DNA of 64,000 nt. It comes from Pseudorasbora parva. Its lineage: Eukaryota; Chordata; Actinopteri; Cypriniformes; Gobionidae. The position numbers and the translations under genes are program-made. This document shows positions 45,082-59,136 of the stretch, in pieces (within the stretch, counting starts at the first letter, position 1; each line of letters opens with the position of its first letter). The notes below the pieces were generated by a model, which did no database searches, was not told where the DNA came from, and worked only from the letters and a program-made list of their open reading frames with translations. The DNA lies in NCBI RefSeq assembly GCF_024679245.1, contig NC_090189.1, forward strand, positions 37,594,889 to 37,658,888, given 5' to 3'.

Positions 45082-46147
45082 TGCTCGTTCCCTCTCAGGG
45101 AACAAGGGTTATATACATAACCCGAGCCGTTTTCCTCGTCTCTCTCATTGACTGCGCGCACCTCGTCCGTTTGGGGAGGTGTTTATACTCGACGCGCAGA
45201 CCGGGTGCGGCATGATGAGACATCATTCTCGGCCAGCAGATTCGTCTGGAACTCGTGACTCTTCAGTTGCGGAGCCACACGCAAAGTTACGAAATTTGAC
45301 GTGCACAACGCCAACGAAATGGGGTCTCGCGCACTCCGCGTCAACATGATTTTTGCCGCCCGCATCCTCGCGCTCGAACGTCATGAATAAACGAGGCTTA
45401 AAGCTACACTGAAGTTTGATAAACGCAAATTAATTCTTCAGTTCAATCTTTGTGTGCTAAAAAGGCACATAAGTTCCTGTAGAGATAGCAACACATTCTC
45501 CTTTTTTTGCCAAATAAATGAAAAGCATGTCATGTCAATGTCTTCTCTCTTGCTGTATCAAAATATAACTTTCCTCAGAGATGGTCAAGTTCAGTTTGTG
45601 CATGATTAGGCTATGATATAATATTTTTTTTTAATACTGTGTCCTAAATTGTGGATAATTATTTTATCATATGCTGAAGTACATTTCTGGATAAAAACAA
45701 ACAAAAAAAAAACAAGAACCATACAGAACGGAAAAATGTGACCCTAAAACCGTGATACGAGCTGAACTGTGGGTTTTGTGAACCGTGTCGCCCCTAATAT
45801 GCTCCTAAAACACAATCATTCGTTGCAGTTTTCATCCATTTTATTTATTTATTGTGGTACTTATTTAAATGCATTTTTTAAACAGACTTGAGTCCATGCT
45901 TTTATTGTTTTTGGTTGTTTTGTTCATTTATTGTGGTTATTTAAAATGTTTTCCATTTTTAGTGTTAAATAGTCTTTAGAAATTAACGTTTATTGATCTT
46001 TGAAAAGGTGTACCTGCATTTTTATGCCATTATCATTATTTTAGATGAAAATGGTCTCAGAACGACAATATCATAGTTTATCGCAACAATTTCTTGGCCA
46101 ATTTATCGTCCAGCAAAATTTGTTATCGTGCCAGGCCTACTACTGTG

Positions 46148-48662
46148 TTCAAATTTTGGTTCTTCCTTTCCCTCCTCACAAAAAGGCAGTTCCAAAAGAT
46201 GAGACCTTCTTCTGGCTGATTTCTAATGTAAAGTTTTAGGATCTGTCCAAATCTATTCAAGATAGCAGACAAAGCCAAATAAATGCTATACAGTAAACAG
46301 AAAGAGACTTTATTATAATACAACATTTAATATATTCTCGTTCTTTTAATAATTATTTTAGTTCTTGTAAATAATATTTTAAAAGAAAAAAAATTCAATT
46401 TTAATGCCAAATATTTAGATAATTGTAATAATTAAGAAATTCTCAGTCTTTCATTGTGACATCCATTTTTTTTTATAAATATAATGTTACTGAAAACTTC
46501 TGCAAACTTGTACTTACAAAATGTTATTCATCAATGAAATGACAAAAAGATCCTAAAGCATTGTTCATTTTTGTGCATTTACTGTTGAATGTTAAATGCT
46601 ATATAGTTCTACACAGACAGCATACTGTTTGTTATTCCAAACGACATTACTAATCAGAATGATAGAATGATTTTCTCTCTGGTTATTTGTTAAGAGGTTT
46701 GCCGTACGTGATACTTAACACGCACCCGTTTCCTTAACCAGAGGAAAACATCAACATCAACAGGTTTCTGATCTCAGAGGCCCAGATGTTTTCACCACCT
46801 CTCCTATCCTCTGCGGTAATGAGATTTCTCTTTGCGTAAATTAGCAATTTCCAATACACCTTTATGGTCTGTCTGTGATGGCCTCGGGATCAGGGTCTTT
46901 CAACCATACCCATAAAAGTTGGAATGAAGGAATAAAGCAAAGCTCTCACTTATGTCAAGGGCCTCCCTGCCTCCGACGAGTGAAACAAAGCAAAAGACAG
47001 TTTGCATCGGCACTGAGAGAGCGCTTGGAGAGGCACTTGGCTGTAATTGCAAAGGCGGGACACAGGGATCCGTAAACACAGACAGAAACGGCAAGTTCTC
47101 ATTCATTCATGTTCTGTCAAGACGTCCTCTATCCTATTAGCGTCATATTGTAAGAAGATGGAGAAACGTTTACTGTCAGGATGAAATATGAGACCAAAAA
47201 CAATGAGCTTGTCCCTATTCTTGCACCCCATTTCCATTTTCTTCATCAAATATGTCATTTCAAATTCAAAGCTATTTCAAGACTGCTCATAAAACACCAC
47301 GACAAGTGAGTGCATATGAATACAAGAGTAATGATGTTAATAGATGCAATTAGAGTTGTTCATAATGACTTCATTTGCTTCTGGCTCATTTCTCTTTAAT
47401 TCAAAGTCGGTCGCCAGTGATATGCACAAACTTACTTCCTCCAGGTAAGTCCGTTTCATTTCCATTTCACCCTGTCTGTCATTACCACAACACAAATCAG
47501 CCTCAGAAAAACTCACCCATGGACAGTTTGCTGATCGGCTGACATATTTTACATGCAAAACTGTTAAGCTCCAATCTGTTTATTATTGTAGTAAAATCTA
47601 TTTCAATCTATTTGCATCCCAAATGATTTACTATGCCTTGTGAAAATAAGTTTTGATCATGTGTATTGACTGTGCACTTTTTATTTCACAGCTACAGCTG
47701 TGATCGAGTTCATAAATTGTCCAACATTTCATTATATCTTGAAAAATGACAATAGCCATCCAGTTTCCATCCAAAGTCACAAATTTAACTAATGTGCAAA
47801 ATATATTACTCTCAGAGTAATCAGGCGATCTGACCAATAAAAATCCGCCAAATACACCATTCTGTCCAAAAAAGCATTTAGGAGAGTTAGTAGATTAAAG
47901 TCAATGGAGTTGAACTTGAGAGATAACCCACTATGTTTGCGAGAATTATTGCAGACTCTGGTATTTTGGAATTGAAAAACAGGTCCCTGTGCGCGCTTTG
48001 AGTGTATCCAGCTGTGTGTACAGATAAACGAATTACAGAATTAAATTCTCTTTTGTCTCTTCTAGTGCTGGAATTGTTTAAAATCTATTGAATGTGTAAA
48101 CTGGCAAGACAAAACACTTACAAATTATAAACTTTCACTCTATGGTGGTTAAACTTGTAATTAATCCGTTAAGCACGTGTACTGAATCGTGGAGCCTGGT
48201 CCGTATGGATCACAGATCAACTACGATCCGTTTAACCCCTATCGTCCAGCTTTTATGTGATATCCCAAAATGTGCTATATTTCCTTGTGTATCCTTGTGG
48301 AAATTTTTGTCTCTTTCAGTTTTTTTTTTATTTTTTATTATGTGTGGGTGTGCATGCGTGTGCTTGTAATATGTGAGAGAGAAAAACTCAACTGTATTGC
48401 ATATCACAAATCCAAATGCTGTGTGTATCAGTGGAGTTTTACTGGCAGCTAATGGGGAAAATGTGGCACTGTGCCAAAACAAAATCTGTTAACAATTACT
48501 GTAAGCTAATTTTTTGAAGTGTCAACCTCAAATTTGGAACGCAACTTCTTTAGATTTATGGTTTTGATTTCCTGGCAGTTTTAGAGTTCAACATGTTTCA
48601 TAAAATATATATTTTATATAAAATATTATTTATGAATCATTTTCATAAACAAATTTGAAGGC
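46148..48662. other. Unassigned A+T-rich sequence
   Basis: No exon, RNA gene or element ends are recognised over about 2.5 kb. Small open frames on both strands (for example 46875-47075 plus) show nothing protein-like. Confidence 0.35.
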
Positions 48663-50143
48663 TTAAAGGTGCCCTAGAATAAAAAAATTAATTAACCTTG
48701 CCATAGTTAAATAACAAGAGTTCAGTACATGGACATCACATAGTGTGAGTCTCAAACTCCATTGCCTCTTACTTCTTATGTAAAACTTGTTTGTGAAAAA
48801 CACAACAGAAAAACAGGCTATTTTCAACATAACACCACCTGTGTCGCAATTGGTGGGATCCTTAATATGTATGGCCCTAACATTTGCATGTCAGCCCAAG
48901 TTCATTTTCAGGAAGAACGCAGCCGTCGGGAGTTCAGTCAGATAAACAAGTGTCACGCGAGGATAGCGAAAACGGCAGATCATGGAAATAAATGTCATGT
49001 TCCAAGCTGTGCAGGGGACGTGAGGACTTTTCATAGCCTTCCCACAGATAAACAATGTCAACATTCATGGTTGATGTTTGTTTACAATCGGATACCGCAA
49101 CAATTTAACTCAAAGCTGTTTGTTTGCTCGGCCCATTTCACCACGGAGAGATTTTCTAACCTGGGACAATATCAAGCTTCGCTCAGGTTCTAAAACTGAA
49201 GAAAGGGCCGATTTCAAAAGTATTCCTGCAAGCAGTAAGTAGTGATTTTATCCACTTCTTGACCTATCGAACCCATTTCGATTAAATTTAAATTTTCTTA
49301 GTAAGACAACATTACGATAATATCCCCTGTGCTAACTAGTTCTACCGCAAGATGCTAATATTGGAAACTCCAAGTAGCACACAACAGTCAAATGACAATG
49401 GCTAATATTATTTCCTGCCAGTGTTGTCATAAAATACAACAGTACGTATGTCGATCCCTTTTGATGGATTTAAATCTAAATTAGCCTATATTTCATCATT
49501 AACACATAACTCAGAAACTAACTATGTTTTCTACTACTGTTTAGTTGCTTACAGATCACTCAGTCGATCCTTGTAGCTAACGTCACCTTCTCCACCATCT
49601 AAGTTAAAACGATAGTCATTTGACAAGGCTTCTAGTCAATTTGTTAAATAAATATACATTTTTAAGAACTGAAGTATGATTATTTTGCAGCGGGTGTTTA
49701 GTAAACATGACACTGACAATTTTGAGTGGCTTCTACATTATTTTGTTTGGCTAAATAAATCAACTTTTAAATCAGTACTCTACTGTCAAACTGTAACGTT
49801 ACTGTACAAACAACATATTTATGCGCTACCCAGTTCAGTTCGTGATTCAAAGTTGAGAAGCTATCATTGTAATATCATTGCCATGACGGATGGTATAGAT
49901 GTGTGAGCTGTCATTGAGCAGCAGTGCAATGAAACAGCCAATCAGAGCAGAACTCTGCATTAATATTCACAACTCTTCCAAATAGGGCAAAAACAGAGCA
50001 TTACATCCTAGAGACAATTTATAGGGTTGTAAATGGACCTGTAAAACCGCATCTGGACATTTTTTTTAACCTTAAATAAGCCACACACCCTCTATTTAGA
50101 TATCAGAGAACAAAATATTGTTTCAAATCATTCTAGGGCACCT
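48663..50143 (+). mobile_element. TTAA-type element with a THAP-domain ORF (Kolobok-like)
   Basis: AGGTGCCCTAGAAT (48667-48680) is exactly inverted as ATTCTAGGGCACCT (50130-50143). TTAA precedes the left end (48663-48666), but the right flank reads ATCAA, so the second TTAA has decayed or is absent. It is about 1.48 kb and encodes only the THAP part of a transposase. The Kolobok assignment is inferred from THAP plus TTAA. P-element-like families also use THAP. Confidence 0.65.
48762..49193 (+). pseudogene. THAP zinc-finger domain ORF (143 aa), truncated transposase
   Basis: Residues 78-125 fit the THAP C2CH pattern: C78-x4-C83 (CHVPSC), 38 residues, then C122-x2-H125 (VCSAHF). A Trp lies at 103 and a Pro-containing loop (RIPQQF) before the second pair. 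THAP domains bind DNA at transposon ends or in host genes. The catalytic part is absent: the frame ends shortly after FSNLGQYQAS, before the AVPxx box expected at the domain end. The start is uncertain, because residues 1-75 look like untranslated sequence read through, and the Met codons inside it are weak. Confidence 0.6.
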
Positions 50144-50289
50144 ATCAACAATAATCTGCCAAGGGTCTTCTTTAAAATGAAACCAACCTGTGTTTTGTGC
50201 TCCCAATATTATTATTTTTTATGACCGTTTTTTTGACATGGACATTGTTATCCTCTATATACCTATGTGTAACTTTTGTCACATGCTTA

Positions 50290-50700
50290 TAATCAATCAA
50301 CCAACTTTATTTATATCGCGCTTTTACAATCACGATTGTGTCAAAGCAGCTTCACAGTGTTAAACAGGATAATATTGCGACAAAATTAGATTTGGCTGTA
50401 CAGTCGTACTGGAGAAAACAGTGATGTTATCAGCTTATTTTAATTTATCATATAGCGACAATGTTGGCAGATCAGTATTATAGTTTATAGAATTAAATAA
50501 GACCTAATTCATACATTTTATTTGTATAATAAGTTGAATAACTTTAATCATATTTTTAGTGTCCCCAACTGAGCAAGCCAAGCCAAAGGCGACAGTGGCA
50601 AGGAACCAAAACTCCATCGGGGCATGATGGAGAAAAATAAACCTTGGGAGAAACCAGACTCAGTCGGGGTGCCAGTTCTCCTCTGGCCTATTAACACCCC
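50290..50700 (+). mobile_element. Common teleost LINE-type 3' fragment
   Basis: TTTATATCGCGCTTTTACAA, CAAAGCAGCTTCACAG, then CCAAAGGCGACAGTGGCAAG and TTGGGAGAAACCAGACTCAG form a sequence order I recall as abundant in fish genomes. No ORF is retained. The clade is not determined. Confidence 0.6.
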
Positions 50701-51564
50701 GTGTAAGATTATTATTCTGGCAACCTTACAGGTCAGAAATCATATTAGATTGGAATATTCAAAATTTCAGGGTATCACGCAAGAGATACCTTGAAATATA
50801 ATGCACTATATCTTTCTGCTGCATTTTTTAATGCAAACAAATTGAATAAATGCTGGGTTAAAAAAATATTGCTGAGTTGTTTATTGCTGAGTATTGCCTT
50901 GGTACCAGTCTAAATATCTAAGGACATAAGTTGAGAGAGGTTTGAAGTGGAGAGGTTTGATGGTTGGGTTTCAAAGCTGTAATGTCTTATGCAAATGTTA
51001 AACATGCAGCTTATGCTAGGAGGCCTTTAGACTCTACAGTCTTGTTAGTACATGTATTTTGCATTCATTAAGCAGAATTGCTTCAGATACTTAATTAAGC
51101 CCTCAAGTTGAGTGTGTAAGTTGTTGTTAAGTTCTTAACATCAGCATCTCTGCAAGTGGAGACCATGAGTCATCTTCAACTGCTGCAAGCATGTTAAATA
51201 CAACCTGTCATCTCAGCCAGAAATGCCTTTTATCTGCTTAATTGTTCTACCTGCTTCCTTGTTGTATTGGGGTTTAATTGCAACGGCAACATCATATTTT
51301 GCTAGCAATGCACAATCCAGTGTCAGTCTGTCTGGGGTCGTATCATGTGCCCTATACACTTGCATGCAGAGGAGGTATAATGGGACAGTAACACTTTAGT
51401 ATGGGGAACACATATTCACTATTAAATATGGCTTTTTCCTCAATAAACTAATTTAAACGAATTTACTGCCTGTTAATAGTAAGTAAAGTTTCTGTAGTGT
51501 TTAAGTTTATGTATTGGGTATGATTAAGGAAAGTAAATGTCATGAATTGTTTATTAATTCGTAT
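50701..51564. other. Unassigned A+T-rich sequence
   Basis: No gene or repeat is recognised. Confidence 0.3.
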
Positions 51565-51750
51565 ACACTCCTGAACAAAATCTTAAGACTGGGGGAAACA
51601 TTACAAGTATTTGCATTTTGCGCTGGTGGATCATAACCGGGTTGTAAGTACTGCTTAAAAATGCCAAAAGGAGAAACAGGAGCAAGAGACAAAAACATAG
51701 AGTGAAGGCAATTTATTGAAAACTGCATTTTAACTGGATTTTGTTCAGTT
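51565..51750 (+). mobile_element. Tc1/mariner-like terminal fragment
   Basis: TACACTCCTGAACAAAATCTTAAGACTGG is a terminal motif of fish Tc1-like elements. CTGGATTTTGTTCAGTTTGTCAGTGTA at 51735 looks like an inverted partner of the CTGAACAAAATC word. It is about 190 bp with no transposase, either a solo-end or a MITE-like derivative. Confidence 0.6.
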
Positions 51751-52428
51751 TGTCAGTGTATCAGTCCCTCCAGAAAAATGAAATTATGCGATCGCCTGAA
51801 TTAATGCATAATCAGCCAAAGTGCGCACATTAACTTTTACTCTTACATATTTACAAGGGACTTTCGACATATTAATTGCTGCACACAAAATATGCAGGAA
51901 AATATGCATGATTTCATAATACCCATATTTTCATTGCAAAAAAGTCACATATATCTTAGCAGAAAGTTGAAAAATGTTGCATTTCAGTACTCACACAAGA
52001 GCAGCCCTGGGAACGTATATAAAGTGACGTAATTGCGCGACGTGCACATTATCGAAAAGCTCCAAACCCCCGGTCAGATGGATGTTGAGGGAGAGGGAAT
52101 GGAGGATAAGGATGGCGGATGATTGGCCAGTGTTAGAGGCTATGCAGTTATAGTTTTAATGTTCACAGTGGACTGTTGTAGTTTCATTCAGGAGTTCATG
52201 CAGCTTTACAGTTGTAAGATTTAACTTTTTTTCCAGTGGGTTAAATCATACTTGTTTCAAAAACCTTACAGTTGTCAAAATCAAACGTTTTAGGAAAAAA
52301 CCTCTGGCGCCTAAAGGGTTAAGTGCTTCCAATGCACAAAGTGAAATCTCTTACTGTAACGTAAATTTGCATACTTCTAATATACTTTTCTACATAATAT
52401 AATTTTTATTTAATATACTTATATATAT
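51751..52428. other. Unassigned sequence
   Basis: No gene is recognised. Confidence 0.3.
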
Positions 52429-54371
<1,943 letters not shown>

Positions 54372-55198
54372 AGGGGTTGCACCGACTAGCCGACTAATCG
54401 ACTAGTCGACCTTAATGCTCTGTCATGACACTTTAAGCTTGACGTTGACTAGTCACTGGCCTATAGAGGGCGCAACAGGATAAGCAATTTCCTGACACGC
54501 AGGCTCTGTTTTGAACAGTTAAAAATGACAAATAAATGCATACTCCAAGAGCTATCCACAAGACATGATTGATTACCATTTTGATGCTCAAAATTGATCG
54601 GGATGCACGCTTATTGTACACGTAAGTTAATAATCGCGCTAAACTGCGTACTGCATTGCAACGCACACACACACATAGCCTGATCGCGTGCACCCCACAC
54701 AAAACCATTCAGTAGCGCAAAAATGTATTGTTAACACAGTTCTTGGATTTATCAATAAAATAGCTTAGAAACTGAAAAGTTCTAGCATATATTTCTTGAT
54801 AACTAAAACTCACAGCTTCACTATCAGTAGAGAGACACTGCCAGGTAGAATTAATTCACACACAATCACTCACTAATACATGTAATCTTTATTGTGCTAC
54901 TTTATCTGTATCTTATTCAGAACAAGCAGAAATCTGTGAGAACTATAACGACCATAAGACAAAAGAACTGATACAAAAGCTGTTATGTAGGTCCAATAAC
55001 CTTATGAGCAGTGCTGTGTCATATGACAAAGCTGTACTGTGCACAAGAAGACCCGAGTTCAAGTCTCTCAGCTCGAGGCTCAGGTTTATTTGTTAATAAT
55101 TAATGACTAATTAATGATGTCATCAGCGACTAGTCGATGTCGACTCAACTTTCATCACATAAATGTCGACTTTTAAAAATGGAAGTTGTTCAACCCCT
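54372..55198. mobile_element. hAT-like element (AGGGGTTG ... CAACCCCT), 827 bp
   Basis: The outer ends AGGGGTTG and CAACCCCT are inverted. Subterminal words CGACTAATCGACTAGTCGAC at left and CGACTAGTCGATGTCGAC at right are typical of a fish hAT group. No transposase frame is present. A target duplication is not clear because the right flank is a TA run. Confidence 0.7.
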
Positions 55199-55214
55199 AA
55201 TATATATATATATA

Positions 55215-55274
<60 letters not shown>
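55199..55274. repeat. (TA)n(CA)n compound microsatellite
   Basis: A short TA run followed by about 56 bp of CA, directly at the right end of the hAT-like element. Confidence 0.95.
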
Positions 55275-55276
<2 letters not shown>

Positions 55277-55495
55277 ATCAGGCATACCATTATGACAGGT
55301 GAAGTGAATAACACTGATTATCTTTTCATCACAGCACCTGTTAGTGGGTGGACTATATTAGGCAACAAGTGAACATTTTGTCCTCAAAGTTTATGTTGGA
55401 GCAAGAAAAATAGGTAAGCATAAGGATTTGACCGAAATTTCGAGTTTGACAAGGGCTAAATTGTGATGCTAGACGACGATGCTAGGGCAGGGCTC
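55273..55495 (+). mobile_element. Tc1-like element, 5' fragment
   Basis: CACTGATCAGGCATACCATTATGAC is the terminus of the same Tc1-like family as 59868-60445, whose right end reads GGTCATAATGTTAGGCCTGATC. It continues through the leader (CACAGCACCTGTTAGTGGG) to the start of the transposase coding region (AAGGATTTGACCG, GAGTTTGACAAGGGC). It is truncated at about 55495. Confidence 0.75.
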
Positions 55496-56279
55496 CATAA
55501 TAAGGATTGCCCTGGCCAGTCGACGGAAGAGTTACCTGCCCTCTCGGGCCAGCGCTGCATCTTCACTGATAAATTCCGCATTTGTAAGCTTTGCCTATTT
55601 AAATATTCAAGTGCACACAGACGAGAAAGTGCCCGTGTCTCTCAGTTTGGTTCTCAAGCGGCAAAGCAACATTAGCTTTACCGCACACACACGTCTCACA
55701 AAGCGTGAATATTCACACAAAATTATGTAAAAATGCCTGTCTTGTCAAATAGTCTCGTAAACATAGTCGTTTATGTCTTTTAAATGAATGTAAACATGAA
55801 ATATGCCAGTCACTGCCAGTGTTTTTGTCATTTCATTTTTGTCGTTTCATGGCCCACAGGATATCAGAACGCAATATATCAAAAGAAAGAATAGACCATC
55901 TGTTTTATTCGTGCTTTATGCATTATTTTTAATCAACACTTGAATGTGGGTAAGTGTCATTAAAAAAAGCAACATTTTGAGTAAAAAGCTGAGAAAATCG
56001 AAAGAAAAACTAATGTTACATCCAGTTTGGATTCATAACGGTGATTAAACACAGATCGAGTAACAGATCGAGTCCATCAACATCTTCAAAGTTTCAGTCC
56101 TAGAGCTCGCTCTGGGTTGACATTTCATTCAATAACACAGCCCTATTGATTTAGGTGCTGTTTATTGCTGATGATTGCATTTTTCATATGCATCTGCTTA
56201 TATGAGATCGCATGGTTCTGCTTCTTATTGACCTGTGTTTTGATCAAGAGATTCTGTACTCAATAAGAGAGAGACGGTG
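55496..56279. other. Unassigned sequence
   Basis: No gene is recognised. The open frames at 55463-55730 are not protein-like. Confidence 0.3.
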
Positions 56280-57359
56280 TTAACATTAAGTGACATGGCA
56301 TCTGACGCACAGGAGCCAATGGCACATGTCGCGACACACGCAGTGCACTTCCGGTTCTCATTGGCATATGTCAGTGGATAGTGACACGAAACGCTGACAC
56401 TGGCAGTGACACGGAGTCGCGGAACATGTCGCTGTATGTGACACTCACTGGCAGATGAGCTGAACAACTATACTCACGTAATTGTGGCACAAAAGCCAAA
56501 ATAAATATCCTATTTTCGTGACTTTTTTCCCCTCTTAAAGAAATGTTAATCTAACTTGTTAAATTTAGTAATATGTGTTAGTTTGTGACAAGCAGTATCT
56601 GAGTGGCATGTGCCACTGAATGATTTATGCAATGCCAATATAATTAGTTGTGAAATATTAAAGCCATGACTGAGTAGGCCTAAGTATGCAAAACATTAAT
56701 TTGATAAAGTATTTACAAATTTACCTTAACATATCAGACTCTGATACTATCAGATAATTTTGCTACCGTCAAACTTGCAAACAAAATGTCAAATACACCA
56801 CCCGTTGATGTTCCTCAACTTTCTTAAGTTATGGTGTATCTTTGCGCTGGCTATACTGACACCTAGAGGAGAGCGTGCAGCATGATGCAAAATTAAAGCT
56901 ATACTACAGTAACGGATGCGACTGTTAATGCGATATTAGTGACTTATGATGGTTTGAACGTGTTTTCTAGGACGTGCAGTTTGCGTGATCAACAACATTG
57001 GCACCAATATTGGCATTGCATAAATCATTCAGTGGCACATGCCACTCAGATACTGCTTGTCACAAACTAACACATATTACTAAATTTAACAAGTTAGATT
57101 AACATTTCTTTAAGAGGGGAAAAAAGTCACGAAAATAGGATATTTATTTTGGCTTTTGTGCCACAATTATATTTACAATTCATCTGCCAGTGAGTGTCAC
57201 ATACAGCGACATGTTCCGCGACTCCGTGTCACTGCCGGTGTCAGCGTTTCGTGTCACTATCCACTGACATATGCCACTGAGAACCGGAAGTGCCACTGCG
57301 TGTGTCGCGACATGTGCCATTGGCTCCTGTGCGTCAGATGCCATGTCACTTAATGTTAA
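56280..57359. mobile_element. Foldback element with about 355-bp inverted arms
   Basis: Arms 56280-56642 and 57007-57359 are inverted copies with scattered differences and a small gap, separated by a 364-bp spacer. The outer ends are TTAACATTAAGTGACATGGC and its inverse. No transposase is present. Predicted peptides from the arms appear twice on opposite strands for this reason and are not genes. Confidence 0.9.
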
Positions 57360-57927
57360 TACTGCTACTGCAATAAGAGTAAATCTATATTTATTCCAGT
57401 GATGAATATGCAGTGATATTTTATATTTGATTTCTGTTTTTGTACCAGGAAACGTAGTTTAGACCTACATGAAAAAACAGAAAATAACTGTTTTTCATTT
57501 GTATGTTTGTTCTGTTGTATTTTTGCTGTTGCTCTTAATTCTATGAATTGTTTATTTCATTACAGACTTTAAGAATATTTAAATTTATATAAGTTAGGCT
57601 TTTTAGAGTCAACCCTATGAATTAAGGTTACATGGATCAAAAACGTCTCGTTACATATGTAACCTTAGTTCCCTGAATAGGGAACGAGACGCTGCATTAC
57701 CACTGTGGGAACGCCTCTGTGTGATTGCGTCCTGAAGCACGTATGTAACCAACTAATGAGATGACGGAACATCATAGGCGGGTGACGTCATAGACCCGGA
57801 AACTATAAAGCACCCGTGAACACAAACAGAAACTAGCTTCTGAAACAGCCTGAAGTAAGCGCTCATGGGCATGCAGGGAGTATGATCGGGTGACACAGCA
57901 TCTCGTTCCCTATTCAGGAAACTAAGG

Positions 57928-58314
57928 TTACATACGTAACCGTGTCGTTCCCGTTTCAAGGGAACTCGAGCTGCAGTGGGCCGTCTCTGACAACGCGAAC
58001 AGATCTACTTCTGCCCTGCCGAAGTTCTCCCACAGGAGCTCCACCACCTCGGTGTGGAGTCTCCATTCCCCGGGTCTCGGCCCCTGTCTCAGCAGGCTGT
58101 CTGCTTCCACATACCGTGGGATGTAAACTGCTCTGATCAAACTCAGTTTCCCTTGGGCCCACAGGAGGAGCTGGCGAGCCAGCTTGTATAACGGGGGCGA
58201 CCTCAACCCCCCCTGATGGTTTATGTAGGAGACCACCAATGTGTTGTCAGAGCGAACTAACACATGATGTCGAACGATGATGGTCCTGCCACTGGCCCTG
58301 GGCTGAGCGACCAC
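57928..58314 (-). pseudogene. RNase H and following domain of DIRS-E
   Basis: VRSDNTLVVSYINHQGG and EADSLLRQGPRPGEWRLH match the RNase H end, and EVDLFALSETAHC matches the next domain. It stops at the deletion junction that removed the rest of ORF2 and the whole recombinase. Confidence 0.75.
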
Positions 58315-58904
58315 TCATGACCGCTCCCCAACCGGTGAGGGAAGAATCCGTCGTTAGAATGACTCGACGACAAGGAACTCCCAACACTGGGCCTTGAACC
58401 AAGAATCAAGGCTCTCTCTATATCATCAACACACGAAGGTAACGCTGCGTGACCTTGATAACACAAAAAAGATTTCCCCTCTGTGGAAAATCCCTTGGTC
58501 TTGAGGCACCAATGCAACGGCCTCATGTACAACATGGGGCTAGGAATCACGTTGGACGTTGCTGCCATCAGATCCAACAGTCTCTGATACTGTTTGACAG
58601 TAAGTGGTTGATCTAGTTTACCCCTTTGACTGCTGAGAGAATCGACCCCACATGAGGCTCTGATAGGCAGGCCCGCATGGTGGTCGAATCCCACACAACC
58701 CCAAGATATGTAGTTCTCTGAGTTGACAAAAGAACACTCTTCTTGGGGTTCAAGCTCAGCCCCAGCTTCTCGATGTTGAACCGTTAACTGCGCTGAATGC
58801 GCTAAAATCAACCAATCATCGATGTAGTTGAGAATTTGGATCCCCTGCATATGCAGAAGAACCAGAGCTGCGTCTACACACTTTGTGAAGGTGCTGGGTG
58901 ACAA
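58257..58904 (-). pseudogene. RT palm segment of DIRS-E
   Basis: SPSTFTKCVDAAL and LNYIDDWLILAHS carry the catalytic YIDD of RT. Downstream the frame changes into shadow sequence and returns at QYQRLLDLMAATSNVIP. The copy therefore carries at least two compensating frame changes. Confidence 0.75.
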
Positions 58905-59136
58905 ACCTAGACCGAACGGAAGAACCCGATAACCTCAAGAACTTCCTGTGTTGTGGAAGGATGGATACATGGAAATATGCATTGTTTAGATCTATTGTTA
59001 CAAACCAGTCCTCGGACTGATCTGTTTGAGTGTAAGCATCTTGAAACTGAGTTTCGCTACTGCTCGATTGAGAATGCGCAGATCTAAAATGGGCCGCAGC
59101 CCTCCATCCTTCTTTGGCACAATGATGTACTGGCTG

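Larger units (their letters stand above)
39786..45128 (+). mobile_element. DIRS-A: complete DIRS-type tyrosine-recombinase retrotransposon (5343 bp)
   Basis: All structural hallmarks are present. There are 154-bp inverted repeats identical by eye (39811-39964 and 44928-45081). Unique terminal extensions are 39786-39810 on the left and 45082-45128 on the right. A 101-bp internal complementary region lies at 44782-44882. Three frames encode Gag-like, RT/RNase H and tyrosine recombinase proteins. GTT stands at the left boundary (39786-39788) and immediately after the right end (45129-45131), consistent with recombinase crossover at a 3-nt match and no target duplication. Intact frames and identical repeats suggest recent activity. 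It is nested in a hAT-like shell. Confidence 0.95.
39685..46139. mobile_element. hAT-like shell with perfect 8-bp duplication, containing DIRS-A
   Basis: The ends are TAGGCCTGTCGCGATA (39685-39700) and its inverse TATCGTGCCAGGCCTA (46124-46139), with two mismatches. CTACTGTG flanks both sides (39677-39684 and 46140-46147). With DIRS-A removed the shell is about 1.1 kb. It has no transposase frame. Its interior right of DIRS-A is G+C-richer near 45130-45370, then A+T-rich. Confidence 0.9.

Noticed and set aside
56225..57353. Two similar small proteins on opposite strands (56467-56225 minus and 57156-57353 plus)
   Set aside because: They are the same arm of the foldback element read from both ends, without coding features.
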